Below are positions 47,601 to 59,443 of a stretch of DNA of 64,000 bases, in pieces; the stretch's first letter is position 1; every line of letters starts with the position of its first letter. A program made the translations under genes and the position numbers. This DNA is from Saksenaea vasiformis B4078 (lineage: Eukaryota; Mucoromycota; Mucoromycetes; Mucorales; Saksenaeaceae): NCBI GenBank assembly GCA_000697055.1, contig JNDT01001580.1:1-64000 (forward strand), in the 5' to 3' direction. The notes below the pieces were generated by a model, which was not told the origin of the DNA, did not search any database, and saw only the letters and a program-made list of their open reading frames with translations.

Positions 47601-50600
47601 GCCTACACCATCTTTGCACATCATGCCAAGAGCATACTGCCCGTCAGAATGACCTTGTTCCGCAGCTTTTCGGCACCACTTGATTGATTCAATGTCACTG
47701 CGTTTCACGCATCTTCCATCTCGGTAAGCGATGGCGATATTGTACTGTGCATCGGCATTATTTTGACGAAGGGCATACGAAAACCATTCGCACAGCTGTA
47801 TAAAATCTTTGGATGCACCGTAGCCTTTCCCATACATCAGCCATACCTTATGCTGTGTCACAAAGTCATTGGAGAAATTTATCATAGCGCAATCGTCGAG
47901 TGATTGTTGAACGTCATGAGTAATACGATGCATAGAATCAACGTTGTTGTGGCTAGAAAATCGATACTGTAGTTCTTCATTAACGATGTCCTCGACGGTG
48001 CATCTTAGATGTTCTGGTAAAAGGTGATACGTAGGAACAAGCTCCTTAAGTTGAACAATTACTGGATTCGCTGGAAGGGATTCCATCCATTGTATGGTAT
48101 TATCGGTAAATGATGTGCACCTATCGTAAGGTTTGTACAAGAGCATTGGATCACCACCTACAGATAGCCAGTTACTGCATATAGACACAACAAATGCGTC
48201 GCTGTACCTGTTGCTTTGTAATGACGTCCTACGCGAATGACATCTAAAAGGTTGTTCTCTGCTGATTCAGTATCATAGTCAATGATGATCCTACCGCCTA
48301 TGAGGTGACAATATTTAGAATTTGACGAGGTTAGATAGACCTACCTAGTAATAGCTTCGAAGGATAAAAGTACCCAAATATTTGAAAGACTTGTTCAAGT
48401 CTTTTTGCCTTTTGCTGTGAAGAAAGACAAGCTAGCGCAGCCTCGATTTCTTTTACAAAATTTTCGGTTGCTTGGACGCTATCGTGGAGACACAGCTGAC
48501 ACAGATGTTTGATTACTGAACCCGTCACTGCATGCAGAAACCAACCTCGTAGCACGACGCATGTACAAGCAAATGGTGTGAACAGCCCTTCTTGGTGTGA
48601 AAATGTGGTTGACTGTTTTCATCTTCCAGTTGGTAGGGGACCAGTTGCGGTCGAAACGAAGCATCAATTACTGTGCTTGTAGGCCAGTTCAGGTAGCCCT
48701 TACTTATATTTTCGATATTCTCTTTGTATATCGTTACCTTCGTTTGGAGTTTCTTGGAAAGAAACGTCGTCTCACGATGGAACTTGTCGCCTGACAGCTG
48801 TTTGCATTCAGGATCAAGTAATTCAACTGGAGCCACACTGGCCAGTCGTCCATCACTTGTTATGCCTCTGTTCCAGTGGTAAATTAATGCGTTAGATACT
48901 TCTAGTGGTGAAAGCGGGCTGGATTGAGTTTCATGGAATCTGATACGCCATTTAGAACCAGAAATATTGTCATCATGAGCAGGGCTTGCCGCAATAACGG
49001 ACGTTCGCGCCTGCGACAACAAAGGGTTTGTGGTTTCTCTTGTGATAATTGCCAAAGATCGCGGCGAAGCTGTGCATAAATATACCGGTATGTGATTTCC
49101 CGAAGCATCCACAATTTCGCAGTGTAATACTATACTGTCTCCTATTTGGACATAGCCATTACCGTGTTCTACGCGGCCAAAAGACGTTTTGTTTTTCGCA
49201 TGCTGCGTGATCTTCCTGATGGAATCTTTGGTTAATTCCGAGCTGGATGGGTATACACTGTACCATTTTTGAATCAACATTGATGATAGTTCACTCGTGG
49301 TAACTGAGACATACTCAACCGTGTTCGTTGATGAGGACGGATACAACGATAAAAACCGGACGATTGGTGTTTCTTCCACAAATTCAAATTCTGTATATAA
49401 TAACTGTACGTAAACTGTATCGCCGTATTTCACACGTTCGTAACTATAATCTCCGTGCTCCTTCACAAAACGGAAAGCAATCGGATATACTCTATCTTCG
49501 TACATGTCTTTTGTAATCGTTTCACCGTCGACCAAGCATAATATGTTTCCTGCAATACAGGATGAAAATGCCACCATACATACACAGGTTATAGGTAATA
49601 TCCTCACCTGTCTGTTCGTCTGTTTGGCTGTTTTTGCTATGGCCAATCGTTGTATACTGGAATTCGCACATGCTAGAGTTACATCGATTGTTTCCCTGGC
49701 TATTAGATACAAATTCAACCGGATAATTGTAGAAAATACAGTTGTCATCCAAGAGCTTTCTTGTGTAGACCTCCGTTACTTGCGATCGCTGCTGTTCATT
49801 CAAGACATTGTAAATTGGTTTGATTCCTTGGAATTGAATTATCTTCATATTGGACAACAGGCTTTCCTTCCAGCTTTGAATTCCGCTTGCAAACAGCGTT
49901 TTGGGGTCACCACCTACCATAACCCCGGAGCAGTTTACTTTTCAGCCTACCTATCAGCCTATCCCAAACTTTTTATGTACCTATAACTTCATAGTACCTA
50001 TTGTACTGACTAGCAATGATCATGTTCTCTGCTGCAGCATCGCTTGAGAGGCCCACGTTTTTGTGTTGAACCTTTCCGGTTATGTGCTCTTCTTCTTCGT
50101 AGACGAGTCTACCTCCTACCGAAAACCGTCGTTTGATTTTTATCTCCATAAGAGTTATACATACCCAGTAAAATTTTTGAAGGATAGTAGTAACCAAATT
50201 GCCCAAACGCATTCTGTAATGCATAGTACTTCTCCTCATTGGTACTCGCCGACAGAGCTTCCAGAACCGACCTTGTGAAGCCAGTGTTCCCTGATAGAAG
50301 CCCCGAGGAAATTCGTACCTAATTACGCCACGTTACCGATATATCCACATTATACACATTCTGTACCTCTGCGCAACAAACATAAGCGATGGCACACGGG
50401 ATTCCTCCTGTGATCTGTGATTGGATGGACCTGCATGAGCCACAATTGCTTTCCGCACTAGCATCGTACGCAAATGTCTTCGGAAAGACATTGTGGAATT
50501 TGCAATCCATCAATAACGCATTGGGTATAGCGTCCTTGTTTATCGTTCGTGTACACATATGTTCGGGCAATGACTTGTCGAAAGAATATCGGTGAATCAA

Positions 50601-50815
50601 ATCAGAGAGATCATCACCATAATTGAAGTTCAGCGCAGGTTCTTTGGCAACACTGCCATCGAAATGGACACCGTATGCACACCGTTTGATAATGTCGTTC
50701 TCTATGCCAGATGGGGAAGCGCTTGCCTTAAAAAACACCGTTGTAAATTTTGTAAGTGAAAATGGACAGAGGCTACCTCCAAATAGAGTATACTCCAGTC
50801 CTTTTCAAGCGTCAT
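44682..50815 (-). CDS. Giant MACPF-like / Sel1-repeat protein B
   Basis: Paralog of gene A with the same exon plan, roughly 1900-2000 residues. First exon MTLEKDWSILYLE (50815), then an exon beginning ASASPSGIENDIIKRC that matches gene A (shared HFDGS-x-AKEPAL). Two perforin-like signatures: FGYYYPSKILLGG (about 50170-50210) and FGYFYPSKLLLGG (about 48350-48385, split by an intron). The region between holds a 400-codon frame (49748-48525) with KYGDTVYVQLLY and VQIGDSIVLHCE, strand-rich modules also found in gene A. The second MACPF-like half is followed by VGGDPMLLYKPY and a helix with VPTYHLLPEHLR, then by about 28 Sel1 repeats to the stop at 44682. No signal peptide is seen. It lies head-to-tail 3 kb upstream of gene A, so tandem duplication is the simplest origin. 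Confidence 0.75.
44685..47756 (-). repeat. Array of about 28 Sel1 repeats (108-bp units), gene B
   Basis: Counting by eye gives 28 units of 36 residues and a partial last unit ending VIYSKK. Units 20 and 21 (about 45490-45710) keep the 36-residue length but have lost almost all consensus positions. Units 5 and 7-8 carry small changes such as a two-residue insertion. The first units match the first units of gene A in order (for example unit 4 has AYAEG and unit 5 has CNxxACMYS in both), which shows the array start was duplicated as a block. Confidence 0.85.
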
Positions 50816-50869
50816 AGGTGGAAATTAAAAGGGAGGAAAAGAAGCTCATATTATATGTTGGATTGTACG

Positions 50870-50920
50870 GTACTTGAACCTCGGCGTTGTCTCCGTTTGT
50901 AATTCAATAAGGTTTGCGCC
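50870..50920 (-). promoter_or_regulatory. Conserved leader block of gene B
   Basis: Counterpart of the block at 41685-41734, about 55 bp before the gene B ATG, with roughly three quarters of bases matching by eye. It ends in a GTAC donor-like site on the minus strand, so a 5'-UTR intron is possible. Confidence 0.45.
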
Positions 50921-51420
50921 ATGTACAAGATGCGTTTCATCCATACCGCGAAGTATTAGATAGCACTCAAGGACTATTTTGAAAAAGAAAGAGCAGCTTC
51001 TGTTAATAGGAAAAAGTCGTCCGTGATGACTCCTCCAACAAGAGAGCATCGTGTATCTTACTTACGCTGAATACCATCGACCATCAAGAAGCGCGTAGAA
51101 AATTAAAGTTTCCCTAAGCAAACCAAACGTTGTTACACGCAGGATGGATTGCATTTAGTGGACTTCCATGTAGTCAGGAAATATGTACATCGGTTCATGG
51201 AGCAGAACATCTGCTATTCAAATTCGAGTTTTTATATTGAAGGAGGGATATACCGGTTTCATAATTAAATGACGAAATCAGCATGGTGAAGTATTCAGCA
51301 AACGTTCGTGTAACATACGACCCAACTTTCGCAGGAAGCATTAATAGACAGTCTCGGCAACTTGCGAACCGTTTGCTTTCTCTTTTTCTTTCGGCATAAT
51401 AACATCTAATATTGCAGCTG
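50921..51420. other. Divergent promoter region between gene B and BUD6
   Basis: About 500 bp separating the two starts. No gene or clear TATA element was recognised; short frames only. Confidence 0.4.
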
Positions 51421-53529
51421 ATGAACAATAATCCGTCAGTAGTGGCGCTGGAGGGAGGTAGGCCTTGTAGCCGCGATGTGTTCGCCGATATTCGGCGTGG
51501 CGGAAGGTCAGGACAACTAAAATACAGAATGGAAGGGTCAGGTAAGCCCCATATCTGGTACGGGTCATCTACTGACCTGCCACATTCACCTATTCCCCAG
51601 CCCCGTCCACTACCGCACTGCGTTCCATTCTCTTACAACCGGTCAATAACAGATGCCGCAGACGGAGCTTACGCCACACGTTACTCTCCATTACTACAAG
51701 TAACTCGGAAAATGAGTCAGAGACTGACTCAGAGAGTGACTCGGATAATCGTACTCGCAGCCACTATCGTGATTCACAACAGGTTAACGTTGGTTTACGT
51801 AGATAAGTACACCAAAGTAACTACAAGATATTTGGGACTGCCGAAAGAAGTTCAAGCACTTAGACAACGGCGTGCCTCTCGGCGTCGCTCCTCTGCTCGC
51901 CGTGTGTCAGAGTTTAGAGAAGAGAAATTGCTATCCAGTAGCATAAGTAAGGATCCGCCAGCGCCGCCAATACCAACCATGCTTTCAACAACGAGGCGAA
52001 GGGCACTGAACTTCGCAGTTCAAGAAAAAACGGACATACAAACAGGTAGATTTTGAACTTCTGCGTGTACGAATTTCTTAGCCTGAACGAATATTTGGCG
52101 TAGTGCTGTATCTTCAAATTGGGAAGAATGTTAAGAAGGTGATGCATGAAGGAGAAGTTAGTATATCATCCTTGCGAAAGTTATTTGTCGAACGATTTGG
52201 GTGCGCCTTTCAGCAAGATGAATTCCCTGAAATCTACGTACACAATTCGTCCGTAGGTATTTCCTACGAGTTAGAGAATTTGGAAGAAGTCAAAGACGAC
52301 ACGGTCCTCATACTGAATGTCAAAGGTAGATCAATCAATTCCACATAGTAAAAAATTGGAAGAATTAATAGAAAAAATTAGAGAGCGAAGTAGACCAACA
52401 ACAATGGAAGGATGAAATATCCAGAATAATCAGTAAAGAGATGGGAGCTATGCAAAAAGAGGTCATCGATATCCTAAAGAAACATGAACTACTGCTTAAG
52501 GAAATGCATAACAGGATGAAAAGATACAATCCCGTACAAACATCAGAGGCAGCTGCCTCCGGAACAAAAGTAGATGAAGACGAGAGTACACTCAAAACGG
52601 TACAGCGAAGTGAAAAATCAGCTGCGTTGGTGGCTGCTAGCACGGCACGTAATCCTATTATGGAGAGGATACCCATCGAAATTCGATTGCTTCTTCTACA
52701 AGTAACAACTATTAATGCGAATCAGAAACGCCAACAAATCAAGGAGAATATATATGCAGTGCTTAAACAAATGGAAGAAGAGAGCGATAGGAAACGGGAA
52801 TTAGGAGATAGGCGAAACCATGTTGAAAAATGTATTCAAAGTTTGATAATATTCTCGCATATGATGGAGGAGGGATTAGACGATCTGAAGGATATGGTAG
52901 ATGAGTTCAAGTTGGACGTTACAAAACGAAGATGCCGGCTCTCTAAACCACAGGTGACATACTGTTTAGAAGAGTGTAGATCATTGGCACACCATATAGA
53001 AAAATTTGGTGATTGTATTACAGCGCTCAAACCAATCTGGGAACGCACATGGAAACAAGAACTGGAAATAATGATATCGGAACAGAAGTTATTGAAGGAT
53101 CAGGGATTGCTATCACGAGCTTTGAGGGCTGACGCAGATACAGTACTTGAGGTCCTTGATCAACTCGAGTTAGTTTATGCTCATCAAACAGAACAAACGC
53201 CAAAGGCCGCCAAGCTGAATGTCGCACCTCCCCAAGAGTCATCTGAGCGTATGGAAGATGTCTTGAAGCAAGTGACCACGATTGTTGTCGACCACAAACG
53301 CCGACTCCAAGCGATTGAACTATACGAGAAAATGCGGGAAATTGATCTAGCCTACCGCATCAGTGACTATGAAAATGCCGATGAAAGCGCGATGCGACTG
53401 GACAACGCAAGCACGGCGGAAGAGTTCGAGCGCTTACGACAGCAGAACAATCAAGACATACTGAAGGCACTGTACCAAGCGCAGTACGACGAGGGTAAAG
53501 ATGCAGACCTGACCAGTTGTCGTGTCTAA
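51421..53529 (+). CDS. BUD6: Bud6/Aip3 actin-interacting polarity factor
   Basis: The last exon (about 52379-53529, 380 codons) and the exon before it (about 52104-52330) give a clear AIP3/Bud6 region: LYLQIGKNVKKVMHEGEVSI, LRKLFVERFGCAF, FPEIYVHNSSVGISYELENL, then a long helical part (IIFSHMMEEGLDDLKDMVDE, RSLAHHIEKFGDCITALKPI) and a C-terminal coiled coil. Bud6 binds actin and formin at the growing tip and helps nucleate actin cables. The N-terminal part (51421-52056) is basic and Ser-rich. A GT-AG intron at about 51542-51600 is plausible. Between about 51690 and 51820 two frames compete (a Ser/Asp-rich one and one leading to YVDKYTKVTTRYLGLP), so the splicing there is unresolved or there is a one-base frame error. 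The stop is TAA 53527-53529. It is convergent with RAX2. Confidence 0.85.
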
Positions 53530-54261
53530 AATTTCCGAGTGGCTTGAAATACATACTTCTCGCTGAACGACCTTTTCACGTTACTCTAAAGAACCTTACA
53601 TCCATGAGTAGTTAAGCTTGCATCGAAAAAGGCTCAGTTAACATATTATTTAAACCCTAATGTTATATTCACGTGAATGTGATCCTGGTGCATGCGAGTA
53701 TCATACGAGCACCACAAAAAGTTCCTCTACAAACCTACCTCAGATAGACGTCGACTGATATTCTCTCCCACCAGCTTGCTCCTGGCCGTTGGCAGATGTA
53801 ATAGGAGACACAACGGTACGTGGGAAGGACTCTCTTTATTATCCACTGCAGAGCGTCTGAGGTGACAGAGCGTTCAATAATTTTGTTGTGGGAAATAACG
53901 GACGTCATATCTCACAACGTTCTTGGATGATAAGCGACAGTAGCGCTCACATGCCGAGACGCTTTGGAGCGGAGAATATGCGGCCTAAGACTTCTTTGTA
54001 TAACATGGGTGGTCTTGTGCTGGATCAATGGAAGCGTTTATTATTGACGAAGTCTAAAATTGTCAGTCTTTATCTCGGTTCGAAGACACCATCCCTTTCA
54101 AAACGAACAGACTATCTATGATACAAGGCTTGATACCAAGTTGACATGCAAACAACTACATCCCAGTGCAAAATAATCCATACTAACGTAGAAATATATG
54201 CAAATCCTATTTTTTGAACTTATAAGCAAATAATACAATCTATGGTGATACAATATGCATA
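53530..54261. other. Intergenic region between convergent BUD6 and RAX2
   Basis: About 730 bp of 3' flanking sequence. A 77-codon plus-strand frame at 53888-54121 has no recognisable motif and is not called. Confidence 0.4.
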
Positions 54262-54534
54262 TCATGCTGGTTTGACATCTGTCACGTAGTTGCTCGGGAA
54301 GACTCCTGGTTTTTTGTCTCCTAAGGCAAACAGTGGGTGTCGTCAGAGACAGTCAAGGGGGAGAGTTGCAAAACTTACCGCTGTTTACATAACCCATCCA
54401 CCAAATATTGTCACTGGTATCAGTAACAATGATGGGGTCACCCGCTTTGAATTCGAGTTCACCGAGTTCTTTTGCTTCAAATGGGTATTTTGCGTACATC
54501 AATTTTGGTGGCTCTTGGGAACCGGCCGCTGCGT

Positions 54535-54565
<31 letters not shown>

Positions 54566-57500
54566 TACCGCTCCAGTAGCAGCGGCAGCGGCGGCACCTG
54601 CGCCACTGGGGCCGGCGGTGGTTGCTGCGCCTTGCATTGGAAGTGGTGGCGGCAGTGGTTTAGGAGTCCAGGGTGGCATAGGTTCTGGAACATCAGTTGC
54701 ACGACGGTGCTTGATGGCAAGTCCAATGACACCAGCACCAACCAAGACAAATACGAGACCCATGGATGATGCAATAGCGATCAGAATGACGGCTGGGACA
54801 GGCAAATGGTCTGTTAAAGGATTGTTAGCGAAATAGCGAAAACAGCCATAACAAAGACTTGCGCGTAATATCTTTAAATGTGCAGCAGCTCGATTGATGG
54901 AATATCCGCCGCACCACACCAGCCTCGCCACGTAACGTACTCGACAGGACAAACGGATACCATGTGGAGCCGTCAAACATGGCCGCACTTACACTACCGA
55001 AGGATCCCAAGACCAGGTGGCCAACTGCCATCAACATCATCTGAGAGTTGGCGGGGAAACGTGAATCATGTGGTGCGGAAGAAATGGGGACATAGAGAAG
55101 CTGGCGGATATCACTCGAAGGATCAAGTATTGCTAAACAAATTCGCTTCATTCAGTGCGAAAAGCATTCTTTTCCATTTTACATACCCAGGTTTTTAAAA
55201 GTAGTACCATCCCAAACACCAAAGTAAGAGTCGTTTTTCCTAATGCAACCATTCGTTCAGTATGCGTTTACATCCCCTTCCCTCTCTGCTATTGTTACCG
55301 TCTTCCTGCTAAATACATCTGCTGATCTTGTCCTTGTAGTAGTGCTGTCACCGTGCCTACACTGCTAGTATCCAGCGTAGCCCATGATGATGGATCGTTT
55401 GCGTTGAGACGAGCTGCCGAGATCTGTTTGCCGTCAAGTTGTAAAGATCCAGCGACAGTAACTTGATCATTTAATACTGTCATGCCAAGGATGCTTCCAA
55501 CAACACCATCTGTTATTCTATTCCATTGCAGCGTGCTAGGTCGAAGTGCGCATATGGATGGGCAGTCCAGCGAACCCACTGTAGAAAAGTTGCCTCCAAT
55601 ATAGACCGTTTGGCTATCAGGATCGACTTGAATCGTTTCCACAACGCCTGGGGATCCATCGGCAGCTAACATCCACGAGTCAACCGGTTTATCACTAATG
55701 CATTAAATTTACCATAGACACCCTGCGTGGGCACATTGGAACGTCTTATAAGGTCGTAGATCGCAAAGCTGTTGCTCTTGTCGCTGTCTCCTCTGAACTT
55801 TCCGCCAATGTACAATCGATCATTATAGACCGCTAACGCACGGATCTCACCATCCAACTCCTGTAATGGTTGCCATTTGCCATTTTCGTACATAGCAAGA
55901 CTGGAAACATTACTCCCCGTAAATCGTCCCCCAACTATCACTGTATGTTCATTCCAGTATAGTCCAACATCAACGATAGCATTCTCCTTCTCCATCAGGT
56001 AATGATGTATGGCAGTGTCGTTCAACGTAATAACATTTCCGTGATACGTCTGAGCGCTCCGTATTTTACCTGTAAGTAGACGTGAAGTAAGGGTAATAGA
56101 ACGGGAGCTGCTGATAGGGCCAACGATGAGGTAGCTTGGATCTATCCACTGCGACAGCAAAAGATCCCAGTTGGCATTGCCAATCGCTGCATGTTGAGAA
56201 GCGTGGGTAAAGTCTCCCGAAAACAGCATGGTTGTGTTATTTGTTTGTATGATGCGTTCAACGGGACCGTCAACACCCTGAAACAACAAGAATGACAGAT
56301 AGCCCCACCATTTCTTATCTTACCATGCCCAATGAAGACCACATTCCGTTTCTCACATCCAGTTGCGCGGCGTAGTTCACATTGACGTTGTTAGGCAAGC
56401 TCCCATTGAAAGTCCCCCCAACAAACAATGCTGTGGTGTCTAATGTTAGAAATACATGTGAAGGGTAAATAAACAAATCATTACTTTGTCCAACCAAGCG
56501 TAAATCGTTGACTTGACCGTTCATATGGATCGGAGCAAGTGGCACCAGTTGTCCTCCGCCAGCGCCATAATCGTAGGAAACGATGTTCTGATACGTTCCA
56601 TTTGCGCCAGCGAACTGACCTCCAATGTAAAGTATATCACCACTGGACGCATCCATCGTCAAGACAGTTGATCCGGGCATCAATTGCTCTAGTTTCTTTT
56701 CCGTTAAACAGCTTTTAAATCACAGCTGCCTTACGTGCAAGAGGACGCCAGGCAGAAGTTGAACCATTCAGTGTTGCATTTTGAGGACTGTACTCCAAAA
56801 TACTAGACAGAGGGGTCGACGTGCCGTTGCGAATAAATTGGATTGCATCTGCAATGACTGTCACCGTGCCGCTGTTCGGGGCTGTCGCGTTTGGTGATAC
56901 TCTGAGAGTGACCGTCGGACGGAAGTTGCCTGAAGTGGGCGCAATTGTACCATGGTATATCAAGGTCGATTTATCCTGGGTGTTTGTTTGGTCAATTATA
57001 ATTGTCCTGTTGATGCCAGGGAAAAACGAAAGAATCATTTCGACCTGCGTTCGCTGCCCACAGGTGCTGCTGCCAACACAGCCTGCCGTATGAGCATACA
57101 CCTCGTACTGGCCCTGCGCAGGTATATAACTGGTATGTGTGAACATAGGCTGCCTGCGTGTAACCCGTCCTTGTTTACTTACGGTTCATAGGTGACGGAT
57201 ACATTATTTGTAGTTAGTTGTGAAGTGGGAAATGATGATACAAGTACGTTTTGATAGTACCCATAGGCATATCGTTCATTCCATATTCCGGTGACAGAGG
57301 TAGATGAGACAGGATGATTGGAGCACTGCTGTGTGGTGTTGGCACTGGTAGTGGATGGGATGACTGCCGCCTCTTCATTCGTTGACAGCACTTGCATAAG
57401 TTACATGCCCCCTGCAAGTATACTCCGCTTACCGGATTGAAATATTTCTACACTGTTTAAACCGCCACCAGCACCGTACCAAGAATCAATATAGATTCGG

Positions 57501-58671
57501 ATGGCATCGGTGGAGATCGGGTGTATAACAGTAAAGTCTTGGTAGGCAAGTGTCGTTATGTTTGACAAGATACACGTGCCTGAGCAGTTAATGGTCTGAT
57601 GGGTAACTGGGTCCACGTAAGAAAGATCGAAATAATGGTTTGAACCTAAGGCCACGATACTTTTGACGAGTCAAAAACAAGTTAAAAGGTGAGGTTCCTA
57701 CCTGAAGGTTCGTGTCCCTCGCCCTTCATAGTGTGTATTTGCAATACGAAAGACAGTAGGCTGAACGTCGTAACCAAATTGGGCTTCCCAGTAGCCAGGT
57801 ACACCATTTTCAAGCAACCAAGGATTCCCTGGAGATTGTGGAGTACTGTTAGGGCAGATGATGTTGTGTGGATTACTAAAATTTGCGTTCAATGCGTTGT
57901 TGCCAGAACTGACCATCTTTTTTTTTTGATAATTATTTTTGTAATAGGCACACATACGCACCGACACCGTTAATCTTCTGATAACTAAAGTTTGACCCCC
58001 TTCCGAAATCCTGGACTTACCGTTGGATTTCCTAGATTTACGGTCTGGCTTGTATTTGCATTAAGAAATTGACCATCCATCGTGGTATCAAATCTTCCAC
58101 CGAAAAGGATGGTCTTTGCCTTTTGGTTCGGTTGAATGGTATAAACTGGGCCATTGAATCCTTTCCATGGTACTGCAGCCCAACCTGTATGATTCCATAT
58201 GGCCGCACTAGGTGACGGTTTTGTAAATTCACCTCCAACGTAGACGGCATCTGTGTCACAGTAAAGGGCATGTACAGGGCCATCAAGGCCTTGTGCCAAA
58301 GGAGATAAGGTTCTTGTATGCAGGTTGAATTGGGCAATATAATTGTACAACGTATTATGAATGGCGGTGAAATTTCCTCCAATAATCAAAGTTACGGGAT
58401 CCACTAAGCAAGTTGCCGAGATACGTCCATCCGCCGAGGCAATCAGTTCATAAATTCCATTTTCCTCTAGTATGATCGAGTCGAGATTTGGTGAGATAGA
58501 TTCAAACTGGTTTGTATTTCCATAACGTGACAAGCCAGCAAAGTCACCCACGAAGCCGAGTTGACCAACGACATTCCAGTCGATCGTCGGAATGACGAAC
58601 GGATCAGTTGCAACAAGTTGTACCAGGGACAAGGACAGCAGCAAACTTGAAGGAGTGATAGAATGTCGCAT
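54262..58671 (-). CDS. RAX2: Rax2-like polarity marker with C-terminal SH3 domain
   Basis: About nine exons on the minus strand, roughly 1250 residues. ATG 58671 starts a signal peptide (MRHSITPSSLLLSLSLVQLV). A long extracellular part follows, made of Kelch/propeller-like strands with repeated GG[NR]F units (LIIGGNFTAIHN, VYVGGEFTKPSP, ILFGGRFDTT, IVGGRFTGSNVSSLAMYENG, VYIGGNFSTVGS), as in Rax2 of budding yeast and filamentous fungi, a cortical landmark for bud-site or hyphal-tip polarity. One transmembrane helix (IAIASSMGLVFVLVGAGVIG) is followed by KHRR, a Pro-rich and poly-Ala linker encoded by a CTG run, and an SH3 domain: YPFEAKELGELEFKAGDPII, WWMGYVNSG, then GVFPSNYV after the last intron. 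The SH3 is complete, with the usual ALYDY-like start, acidic RT loop, WW and PSNY. Yeast Rax2 lacks an SH3. Confidence 0.85.
54533..54562. repeat. (CTG)n run coding poly-Ala in RAX2
   Basis: About nine CTG triplets on the plus strand, read as GCA/GCT Ala codons on the minus strand. They lie within the juxtamembrane linker between the transmembrane helix and the SH3 domain. Confidence 0.85.
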
Positions 58672-59443
58672 TTACGCAAAGAGAAAAATAAAGGAAAGAA
58701 GAGAAAAAAAGGGAGCAAGTATCTCTCAGTTGCTTACAGCCTGTTGCCTATAATGTAAGAAACGAAAACAAAGAAGTAATAAAAGTGGCGAGCCGAATTT
58801 TGTGTCTTTCGTATCACTTTATCCAGGTTCCGAGTCTGTCTCCACCACTTCAGGAGCATAGGAAACTCAGCTATGTAAGCCATGACCATATATCCCCGCT
58901 TTCTCCTTATCCTTCCTCCTCGAGTGCTTCGTAACTCGCTGTGTCACAGTGCTTCCGAATACTTGACGTCAGGTTACACGGCTTCGGAAGGCACACTGGT
59001 CCGCACTGAAATAATGAAAACGGGAAAAAACGTTCGAGCAAACAAATCTTTCTTTATTGTTATCTGGAGAATTTGCGAATGCAATATATAAATTATGGTA
59101 CTTTCCAATAACAACAGCATAATGCAGAACAGGCGTGCATCATTTCCTTTTGTCTTCCCTTGATCGCTGCTGTTGCTTCAATTTTTGAATTTGTACTAAA
59201 TGCTCTTAATGTTGAATCAAATTTTGCATCCACCAAAAGCCCAATTTACCTAAGGAAAGATTGAGCATGTGTTTACTACTTCATCAGAGCATCAATTAAC
59301 TTACATGAACTTGATGCTCCGATGAACATCAGATTTATTCGACCAGCACAAGAAGTAATCCACGCAAGGTTCAAAGATATAGCATGCAAAAAGAACTACT
59401 ACTTCCCAATGTAAATTTTATTTTGGATCTGGGACCAAAAAGT
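58672..59443. other. Upstream region of RAX2
   Basis: Promoter and leader of RAX2 (A/G-rich at 58680-58720 on the plus strand) and 3' region of the coiled-coil gene. Short frames only; nothing recognised. Confidence 0.4.

Noticed and set aside
54408..54836. 142-codon plus-strand frame rich in Ala and Pro
   Set aside because: Antisense of the RAX2 linker; its composition comes from the CTG run.
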